From: Utricularia gibba
Lineage: Eukaryota > Streptophyta > Magnoliopsida > Lamiales > Lentibulariaceae
Direction: 5' to 3'
Assembly: GCA_002189035.1 (NCBI GenBank)
Contig: NEEC01000089.1
Span: forward strand, 1-35,972
DNA length: 35,972 nucleotides
Shown: positions 21,901 through 30,683 of the stretch, piece after piece
Numbering within the stretch: the stretch's first letter is position 1
Layout of the letters: every line of letters begins with the position of its first letter
Program-made: the position numbers and the translations under genes
Notes under the pieces: model-generated
Seen by the model: the letters and a program-made list of their open reading frames with translations, nothing else
Database searches by the model: none
What the model was told of the DNA's origin: nothing

Positions 21901-23411
21901 TAACTTGTGACCGTGCTTATCTGCTCTAGTTGCAACAAAAGAAGAAAAAAATCAATTTTGAAAATTATTTAAAATATTATTTCAACTTTTTAAAATTATA
22001 TACCCTATTCTATTAATGAAAATTCATCATTTCAATTTCAATAGAAAAAAATATGATTTCACAAAAAATTAACATATAATTCATTCTCAAATTTCGAAAA
22101 AATTAAATTTGCCTTATAAGCAATTGGCAAACAAATTTATTGCCACTCATTTATTTTGTTTCATGAATTAAAAATTATATTTTAATTTCACAAAACATAA
22201 AAAAGAATAATCTGTGTATTTTAATTTATAAAAACTTGTGATCACCCTATGCTTGGTGCTAACCACTCTTTTAAATAATATATCTTTCATTTTATAATTA
22301 CACCTTTATCATCCACTTTGAAATTGTTTAATGAGTTTTAAATACATTCAATTTGATTATTTTAAATTAAGAAAAAGAAAAAAATGAAATAGTAAAATAA
22401 TGAAAAAATGATTGTTGGGAATAAAAAAAAATTCCTTCATGTTCATGAATTGAGAATAATTTTCTTTTTTGGTATCCCAATTTATAATTGTAATATTTTC
22501 TATTATCTATTTAAATTAGTAGTTATCTTGAATGTTTGATCTGTGGTGATTCCAATGGTTCCAAAAGGGTCCACATGCCATTTGAACATAAAGGAACTCT
22601 TATCATTTCCTCAGTTATATATTTATATTTGATTCTTTTTTATCAATAATTTTTTTCAATAAAGAACTAGATATATCAAACTACATAGTTATAAAGTTTA
22701 CAAATAACTTATCTTATACAATTTTTTAAAGTATGTAATGGATTAGTTATTTATTCGTGCCAATTCCGTTCATCGAGATACATGTAGCTGAATATTTATA
22801 TTTGATATATTTGACAACAATCATTAAAAATTGATTTTAATAAAATAAAAAATAGGTCTTTATGACGTGTGTGTTTAAATTTCTATGAAGTCATTTATGT
22901 TTGATAATAAAACTGATTTTAAAATATTTAAAAAAGTACTAACTATTTCTAATATAGGTATGCCCTATTGTGTGTTGCCTGACATTGTGAAGCAATTGAC
23001 TCTCTTTTTCTTTTTTTTAGGATGGCATATCGAAACCCTAAAATTAGGGATTTGATTGTAAAATTGGGAGGTTTATAACCAAATTTAGGGTGTATATATA
23101 GTGGCTGGCCGTAAGGAACATCCATATGTACATGTAGTGGCCATTAAGGGACTTTCCGCACTTATAAAAGTAATCATCCTAATTTTCAATCACACATATT
23201 ACGATTAATTTTTTTATATATATGATGGGTAACTTTTTCACATAGTTAATAGATGATGACTACTTTTTAAATTTATTTGATTATTTCATTAGGAGGCCAA
23301 GACATGCCATGGTGTATATTATGTTGTGTAGATGGGTGTAACCGAAAGCAGCATTGATACTAATTCACACGTTCAAATCCAACTGAAACAGAAAGCAAGC
23401 GCCACACCACA

Positions 23412-23446
23412 TGGTTTCCTTCCGATGCATACAACGAAGGAAACCA
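23412..23446 (-). repeat. 3' hairpin of BURP gene E
   Basis: Perfect 11-bp inverted repeat identical in both arms to those after genes C and D, 49-83 bases beyond the stop codon. Confidence 0.7.
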
Positions 23447-23494
23447 CTCTTATTCTGACCGGGACGGTCTCCATACTTTCTCTTCTTCCCCTGC

Positions 23495-26335
23495 TCAGTC
23501 TGCAATGACCCACGTCAGATCGTTCTCGAAGATCCAGTGGCAGACCTCGATCTTCCCGGGACTGGAACCCAACGAAACGAAGGCGGCGTGATCGGCGCTC
23601 CAGGAAGAGGTATCCTCGTGGCAGATGGCCACCGCATGGTTGATCTTGGACTTGGTTTTTGCATCCAGGATATCGGCTTCGTAGACGCGGATGCCGTTCA
23701 CCGAGTGGCAGTAGTAGAGTAGGTAGGGATACAGGCTCTGGTGGCACGAAACGGACTTGGTCAATCTCCCGCCGTTGATGGCTTTCACATCACCCAGCAG
23801 GACATTGGTGTTGGATCCGGCCTTGTTTTCCATTGTACGGGCGACCACCTTCTGGCCCAGCACCAGGGTGGCGAAGTCGACCATGCCCTCGATCGACGCC
23901 ACGCACCGCTTCGTCTCGCCCACGTTGGGCTCCCGCTCGCAGTCTCCGAGTGCCTCGGTGAACATTTTGGACATGCTTGAGTCGTCGCCGGCGTGAAAGA
24001 TCTTCTTGATATCAGGCAGCTTGGAGGAGGCGAAGGGCAGCTTTGAGACGATGGCGCGCGGCAGGAACGACCTTGCCGGCTTCTTGTCGGTGAAGTCGGG
24101 CATGGTTATCTCGGCTCCCGGCTTCAGCGTCGCCTCCCTGAAGAAGATCCCCGGCGGCACCCAATTGGTAACCTTTTTACTATCCCCCGTTTCCTTCTTG
24201 TAGTGGTTATAGCGCTTAAAGCGAATATCAGTGTCAACCCCTCGCTGTTAAAAAAAAAAGTTACCCTTCGGAATTTAACCATAACAACATTTTTTCCCAC
24301 GGTAAAAACTTTCTTACCGCAGCATCTACTTGGCTGTCCTTGTGGTAGTGGTTGATATCCACCAATTGAGCCGCGGTGAATTCCTGAAAGGAAAAAGAGT
24401 TAAAAAATTTCTATCCCTCTGCTTATTAAATTTCACCTCGGTTTACCTCTTTGTGTCCTCCCTTTTGGTGATAGTGTGTGAAGCTAATATCCGGCTTCAC
24501 TTCTTCCTGCTTAAACGATCAAAACAATTCATAAGCAGTAAAAAACTTTAGTCACCTTCGGGCAACCGGTTTACCTTCTTGTGGCCACCCTTTTGGTGGT
24601 AGCGTGAAAACCTGATATCTGTGACCTCGGGCTTCACCTCCTCTTCCTGTGAACATGAAGACCGGTAACGTTAAAAAAAAAAAAAAAGTAAAATCTTGTT
24701 GTTACTGTTAGAGGTTGGTATTTTTTAATTTACCTGTTTGTGACCTCCCTTTTGATGGTAATGGTTGAAGCTGATGTCCTTGACTGCTTCAGGCTTTATC
24801 TCGTCTTCCTGTAATAATATACAGTAAATTAGTTAAAATTCTTTTTTTAACCTTTAATATTCTTCCTTTTTTTAGAAAAATAATTATTTCTTAATAGAAA
24901 AAGCAACGAATTTTATAACTAATTTACCATTTTGTGGCCACCCTTTTGGTGGTAACGGTGAAAGCTGATATCTTGGACTGCCTCAGGCTTTATCTCGTCT
25001 TCCTGTAATAATATACTGTAAATTAGTAAAAATTCTTTTTTTTAACCTTTAATATTCTCCCTTTTTTTAGAAAAATAATTATTTCTTCATAGAAAAAGCA
25101 ACGAATTTTATAACTAATTTACCATTTTGTGGCCACCCTTTTGGTGGTAACGGTGAAAGCTGATATCTTGGACTGCCTCAGGCTTTATCTCGTCTTCCTG
25201 TAATAATATACTGTAAATTAGTAAAAATTCTTTTTTTTAACCTTTAATATTCTCCCTTTTTTTAGAAAAATAATTATTTCTTCATAGAAAAAGCAACGAA
25301 TTTTATAACTAATTTACCATTTTGTGGCCACCCTTTTGGTGGTAACGGTGAAAGCTGATATCTTGGACTGCCTCAGGCTTTATCTCGTCTTCCTGTAATA
25401 ATATACTGTAAATTAGTAAAAATTCTTTTTTTTAACCTTTAATATTCTCCCTTTTTTAGAAAAATAATTATTTCTTGATAGAAAAAGCAACGAATTTTAT
25501 AGTTAATTTACCATTTTGTGGCCACCGTGTTGGTGGTAACGGTGGAAGCTGATGTCCTTGACTGCCTCAGGCTTTATCTCGTCTTCCTGTAATAATATAC
25601 AATAAATTAGTAAAAATTCTTTTTTTAACCATAAATGTCTTCCTTTTTTAAAAAAACTAACTATTTATTAATAAAAATGAATTTTAAAATTAAATTACCA
25701 TTTTGTGGCCACCCTTTTGGTGGTAACGGTGGAAGCTGATATCCTTGGCAACAAGCCTTGCATCTTCCTGTTAAAAGAAGCGGGTAAAAGTAAATACATA
25801 TTAAAACAGTAAAAATTATTTACCCTTTCATTATGTAACGTTTTACCTGCTGGTGATCATCGGTAGATCGGGGCGGTAATGGTTGTAGCCGTGAAAATCG
25901 ATGTCCGACGTCTTCTCGGTGGCGCTGCCGGCGGAATTAGGAAAGCACATAAGGTTGGCCTGTGAACAGAGCTCCGGCATGTGGGCCGACAGGGCGTTCT
26001 GATCGTCGGCGATCTTGTTGAAGGTGGCGTATTGGGCAGCGGTGAGCGGGGACGCCTTATCCATCAGAAACTCGGACTTGGGTAGACCGGTGGTGACGTG
26101 CTTCTCCCAGTAGCTCAGGGCATAAGCTTTGGGCGTCAACAGGTTCTCAACTCCGATAACCCCGACCACCTTCAATCATTAAATACAGAATAATGCTTGG
26201 GTTTTGGGGAAGCCACAGTAAAGGAAAAAGATTTCTTACATTGGAGATCAGAACGGAGGCGAGGATGCACAGCAACGTGAGCCGGTGGTGGAGCGGCTGA
26301 GGAGAAGGGGCGCCGGCCGAGGATATGGCAGACAT
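23495..26335 (-). CDS. BURP gene E: BURP-domain protein with nine amplified FxxY mini-exons, one frameshift
   Basis: Twelve exons: 26335-26240 (signal peptide), 26169-25847 (N-terminal domain, ending FHGYNHY), nine mini-exons 25767-25699, 25586-25512, 25392-25318, 25197-25123, 25002-24928, 24808-24734, 24646-24575, 24506-24447, 24383-24318, and 24244-23495 (FKRYNHYKK plus BURP domain with CHQSLYPYLLYYCH, AICHEDTSSW, VCHWIF). All mini-exons are 60-75 nt and phase 0 at both ends, so any can be skipped or copied without frame change. They encode FHRYHQKGGHKM (four copies), FHRYHQHGGHKM, FNHYHQKGGHKQ, FSRYHQKGGHKK, FTHYHQKGGHKE and a degenerate INHYHKDSQ. Exon 2 is 323 nt; one base seems missing at the C run (minus strand) at 25870-25873, after NHY, putting the mini-exons out of frame. 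With 324 nt the product would be about 603 aa. Consensus error or recent loss of function. Confidence 0.82.
24928..25511 (-). repeat. Three tandem 195-bp exon-plus-intron units in BURP gene E
   Basis: Mini-exons starting at 25392, 25197 and 25002 recur at 195-bp spacing, and the next exon upstream (25586) is 194 bases away. The three exons are identical and their introns differ at only a few positions, mostly in T runs. The copy at 25586-25512 is slightly diverged (K to H, synonymous changes). This is a recent unequal-crossover-type expansion in an older series of mini-exons. Confidence 0.9.
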
Positions 26336-26399
26336 GGCCGATTGTAGAGAAGAGAAGGGGAACCAAGTGAGGATGCAGGAACTGAAACGAAGCAGCTTC

Positions 26400-26406
26400 C
26401 TTTATA
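26400..26406 (-). promoter_or_regulatory. TATA box of BURP gene E
   Basis: TATAAAG on the minus strand about 65-70 bases before the ATG, same as in genes C and D. Confidence 0.65.
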
Positions 26407-26559
26407 GTGTCATTGGGCAGGCAGTGGCGGCTGAGTGCATTGCATGGAGAAATGGACATGTGATTGGTTACCCATCAATTATTGAAGAAAATCAAGAAAC
26501 TGAACATGCAAGAATACATGTATCCTGAGCCATGTTCCGCGATATGCAGCTGATGTTGA

Positions 26560-26860
26560 TGCTGGAAGTGCTGGTGTTTATCATCAACATCAGATTCCAC
26601 TATGGAAAATGTCATTCGAGCGAAGACACAGGCATTGAAATGTCCAAGTGCTATTCTCCACACAGCAACTCTGTAGCTTGAATGTATGTAAACTGAATGC
26701 ACATGAATGGAAGGATGCCTGACACTGAGGCAAGGAGAACGCCGCCATTATTGAACTGGGGTCCCATTCGAGTTAACTTCTATGAATGAAAGGACTTTTT
26801 TATTGTGACCCAAGGCAAGAGCTTTAGCAACTGCACCAGTTGAAGGTGGATGCATCATTT
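26560..26860 (-). promoter_or_regulatory. Proximal conserved upstream block of BURP gene E
   Basis: Counterpart of the blocks before genes C and D, starting about 225 bases before the ATG. It keeps AGTGCTG, TTTATCATCAACATCAG, the AAGCGAAGAC region, ATTATTGAACTGGGGTCC and the CAGTTGAAGGTGGAT segment, but is more diverged than C and D are from each other. Confidence 0.6.
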
Positions 26861-27520
26861 CTTCTTTCTAGTTGTTATTGTTGGAAATATGGTATACTAG
26901 AAGATGCGTAAAATTTCATATTATTAATTGAAATTTATTTTAACTAGTTTATATAAAATGAAACTTCATTTATCACTTGACGATGAAATAGTATCACGTA
27001 CACATAGAGTCTAAGTGTGTAGTGTATGCAACTTAATTAATAAATTCTATTTAATTCATAAGTAGAAGTTATTGTACGAATATATACAAAATAAGTAAAA
27101 GTAGTCTATTTAAAATTAATTAAATTAATTATTAAATAAATCACATTTTATCAACTTATGTGATAAGTAATAGATATAGTTAAAATTGAAATAAGTTAAG
27201 AATAAATAAAAGTAGAATTAGAAGTTATGTTTAATAAAAGTTAGAGGTATTATGTAAAACAATAACTTTACTTTATGTCATAAGTAAAATAAGTCACAAA
27301 CTACCGTCTAATTTGTTAGATTGGGATTAGGCTTTTAGAACCCAAAAGGCTACGCATACAGGGGGTGTAAATCCGATTTCGAAAGTCAATCAGGGTTAGA
27401 TGGGTACGTATTCAACCATGTTCTTGACAGATCTATTAAATCCTGAGGGATTAAGAAATCCATTAACATATACTGAGACTTTGATCGTTTTTGGCTGTTG
27501 GTATTCAAAGAAACTCAGTC

Positions 27521-27870
27521 TCCGGGATTGGTTTCCTCTACAATCCCTATCATAGCATTCTCTCCGGCGAAATCTGATGCAGGGCATGGAAATTGGAATG
27601 AAATGAACCTGCTGTAGGTGCCAATGCTTCGAGACCTGTAGCTAATACTGAGAATCCGTTTGTCGTGTCTGCATACCCATTTTTACGATGCAGTGAACTC
27701 GCACACAGATATTTCGAAATGTGTGGTCTTTGATCGGTGATCATGTGGGGAGTGGGCCCTGCCTGCCTATTGGAAAAGAGCAACACGACGGAATCTGCAA
27801 TCCTATCTCGTGACGAGCCAACCTGCTTCTCCTCTCTCAAGCTCACGGAGGAGGAGAGCCTTACGTTTCT
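27521..27870 (-). repeat. Distal conserved block, copy 4
   Basis: Diverged copy of the block at 17771-18180 and 21487-21900, about 1.2 kb upstream of gene E. Shared landmarks: TTGGTTTCCTCTA, GTGCCAATGCTT, CCGTTTGTC, and the AGAGCAACACGACGGAA core followed by CCAACCTGCTTCTC. Confidence 0.65.
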
Positions 27871-28960
27871 CTTGTACACAACACACACACACAACTTTTA
27901 GCACGTGTTTTCCAACCCGCCAGACCCAAAGATACCATCTTATATATACATTAAGTAGTGTTCTAAAATCTTTAGAATTTATTTTTACTTTTTTAAAACT
28001 ATTTTTTAAAAATAGAAATGATAATTAAAAGTAAATTATTAATTATTTTTTTAAAATTAACTTTTGTAATATAATTTCAAAAGTATTTTTTGATATAATT
28101 TCTTTTAAAATTGTTATTGTTCTATAACAAAATTATTTTTATTTTTAAAAAATAGAAATAAAGTTCAAAAATTTTACATTAACACTGTTTTATATTATAT
28201 TAAAAAATTTTAAAATTTATTATTTCACATTACTTTTAAGAATTTTCAATATAATAACTTTTCCTTCAAAATAAAATATTCAACTTAATAGTACATATTA
28301 ATATTGAATTAATTAATTAGATTTTTCGTTAATGATGAAATACAATATCATTTTTTTATTTCAAAATATTTTTTATTCAATTCTTTATTATAATATTTTA
28401 ATAATATTCTATATGAACACACAAATATTTATTTTTAAACTAGTTATTTTTATGTAAATTAATTACTATTTGATGATATGTCTTTTAGAAAATCGTTTTT
28501 GATAAGAGTATCTTTACTTATTTTTGGAAATGCTGACATTGGCATTTCCGAAAATTGAGTAATTAAGTTTCTATTACGTTTGTATTTATTTTCGGAAATC
28601 ATAATATTAAAATAATATTAAAATAAATATTATAAGCTACATTTTAAGCTATTTTAGGAATGAAATCAGGTTTTATTATTTTCGTTTCTAAAAAAAATAA
28701 GAAACAAATTTACTTATTTACGAAAACATTTGCCCTATTTTCGAAAAAATCACATCAATATTTACAAAAATAAATAAAGATGCTTTAATACATATTAAAT
28801 GTAAAAATTTAAGTTTTACAACTTTTTTAAAAATAAAAAATTACAATTTAAATGTCATTTATGTCTAGTCGTAATAAAAAAAACTCAGAAAATCAACCGT
28901 AAACCCTAAAAAACGCAAGAAATGAAATCGATTCCTGTAGGAGAAGAACGACACCCCATC

Positions 28961-29146
28961 CAACACTTTGGCTGCATACCCCCCGCCCGCCACCATTAGA
29001 ATCCAAGAACCGGAATTGATATCATCCAACACTTTGGCTGCATACCCCCGCCCGCCACCATTAGAATCCAAGAACCGGAATTGATATCATTCAAAACTTT
29101 GGCTGCATACCCTCGTCACCATTAGAATCCAAGAATCCGAATTGAT
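28961..29146. repeat. Tandem repeat, unit about 66 bp, nearly three copies
   Basis: Units start at 28961, 29027 and 29092, each with ACTTTGGCTGCATACC and then CACCATTAGAATCCAAGAA. The first two differ by a single base, the third is shortened and diverged. No coding role is apparent. Confidence 0.85.
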
Positions 29147-29759
29147 CTCCCGGGCCCAAATTCGAACGAAAGGATTTCCACCCATCACAGCTGATAGGTA
29201 ATTACTTGTTCAGTGAGGTGTCGTCGGGTCTATCTTCTTCCCCCCTCACCCCGCGCTGTTGTCTTTCTTTCTTTTCGTTTCTGAAGTTGTCGTTCTGGTT
29301 TTTTCATCAGATTGTGGGAATTGGAATCCTGTTTTCCTCCCGACAGAGCAGTTTTGTGGCGTGGATCCCGACGTCTCCGGCGGAGTTGATTCCGATCAGT
29401 GAAAATTGAACGCACGGATGAAGGAAGGATGGATAGATACTATCAACGTCGGGAATAATAATTCACTCACATGGGCAATAATTAATAAATAACCTTTGAG
29501 CACGTGCGACAGCAGACACCCATTGACTCGGTACGAGTAGAGGTGGATGGGTACGGGTTCGACCCATTAACCCGTAATGGGAATCGTTGCATTTTACGCG
29601 TGGGAACGGGAGGGGTAAATCTAACCACCCTCACTTTATCTCATACACAGCATGTACAAAAAAATATATAGAGGAATGTGGGTAGATTTCTCATACCTTA
29701 ATAATACAGTGGGTATTTTTTAAAAAAACTCGGCGGAGAAGCCTGGGTCTCGGAACGCC

Positions 29760-30276
29760 GGCAGCAGAAATGTTATCTGCGAAGCAACCTGTGATTTAGA
29801 AAAGTGGCCACTGTCATTCACTATGTGAGAAAAGTGATCATCCTACGTATAAAATTTTTGACTTAGTGTGAGAGAGGTGGGCAGGATAGCCACTTTTCTA
29901 AATGGCCCGCGAAGCAACACAGGGGGTTGCTGGGGCTCAGGATTGTCGATGAGCATAGGAAGGTGAAGAGGGAAGTCAAGTGGAGGATCGAGGAACCGGG
30001 GGCGCTTCAACACTGAAGGAAGATGAGAATGAGGGAAGTGAGCGATGAGTGGATCGAGTACGAGTTCAACTTGCCATGGATTGACGCGATCCACGTTCTG
30101 TAGAAAATCGGGCACATCCCAAGTCACCTGCAATTGGATTCAGTTTTATTAAAAAGGAAAAAAAAAAGCTTCAATTCAAAGATGAATCTGCGTTACCTTA
30201 AGAAGTTTCCATGGGGAGGCAGGCCATTTTTGTTTTCTACAAAAAATCTTCACTTGAACCCCCCTTTCCTCCTTTA
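29760..30276 (-). pseudogene. Truncated auxin response factor (ARF10/16/17-like) fragment
   Basis: Two exon-like pieces. The first (about 30276-30197) ends in WPASPWKLLK at a GT donor. The second starts at 30127 after a CAG acceptor and reads VTWDVPDFLQNVDRVNPWQVELV. This is the end of the conserved Auxin_resp region of ARF proteins, whose family form is close to VTWDEPDLLQNVxxVxPW. The B3 DNA-binding domain, the rest of the Auxin_resp region and the C-terminal half are absent. The frame continues to PQQPPVLLR and is then interrupted by an inserted element at about 29789-29908. Beyond it, another frame reads DNISAAGVPRPR, resembling the ARF segment that normally follows. A gene fragment, not a functional regulator. 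Confidence 0.7.
29779..29918. mobile_element. MITE-like insertion in the ARF fragment
   Basis: A 10-bp direct repeat GCGAAGCAAC at 29779-29788 and 29909-29918 flanks about 120 bp. Inside, 15-bp inverted repeats ATTTAGAAAAGTGGC (29794-29808) and its complement (29889-29903) face each other, starting about 5 bases in from each edge. Short length, inverted repeats and a flanking duplication fit a non-autonomous DNA transposon; a 9-10 bp target duplication would suggest the Mutator type. The outermost bases do not pair. Confidence 0.5.
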
Positions 30277-30683
30277 CTGTAATCTGAGTTTTTTGTCATG
30301 TTAATGTTTTGATGAGATGAGTTTTATCCCTTCGTACATGTTATGTTTTGTCCTGGCCCATATCCAAGGTCCAAGATACATAAGACATGACAACTCGAGA
30401 TGACACAAAAATAGAGAAAAAAAAATTCAAAAATGAATGAAAGCAAAGTCTATTTAAATAACATATAATTTAAAAATCTAATGTTATCCCATTTATAAGT
30501 ATTATTATATTTTTCATTAGGGTTTGACCAGAAGGGGAGCACGTGGCCTTTTGGGACATGATTGTGATATTTCATAGAGGTAAACCGACCATATAAGTCC
30601 ATACCATACCTTGTGCTATTAACACACGCACACGCACACACCAGGGGAAATAAGTTTGGGCCGGGTTCATCGGGCCGGCCCAT
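30277..30683. other. Spacer between the ARF fragment and BURP gene F
   Basis: Nothing recognisable; 3' flank of gene F. It contains an ACACGCACACGCACACAC simple repeat near 30623-30641 and AT-rich sequence. Confidence 0.5.

Larger units (their letters stand above)
20155..23494. other. Spacer upstream of BURP gene D
   Basis: No gene. It holds gene D's TATA box, a proximal block (20944-21220), distal block copy 3 (21487-21900), AT-rich sequence (about 21950-22980), a stretch around 22975-23060 that also resembles sequence downstream of gene C near 15165-15250, a GTGGCC-containing stretch near 23095-23180, and gene E's 3' hairpin (23412-23446). Confidence 0.6.
26336..29759. other. Spacer upstream of BURP gene E
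   Basis: No gene supported. It contains gene E's TATA box and proximal block, an AT-rich stretch (26880-27300), distal block copy 4 (27521-27870), a very AT-rich stretch (27950-28860), a 66-bp tandem repeat (28961-29146), and a pyrimidine-rich, CpG-bearing stretch (29160-29430) that looks like a promoter or 5' leader but has no identifiable coding sequence after it. Confidence 0.5.

Noticed and set aside
24318-25767. Regular direct repeats separated by similar-length spacers, CRISPR-like at first sight
   Set aside because: The repeats are coding exons with GT-AG borders in phase 0 and the spacers are near-identical introns, in a plant gene. Not a CRISPR array.
26880-27300. Possible solo LTR starting near TGTTGGAAATATGG
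   Set aside because: I could not find a matching end, a target-site duplication or a second copy in the window.
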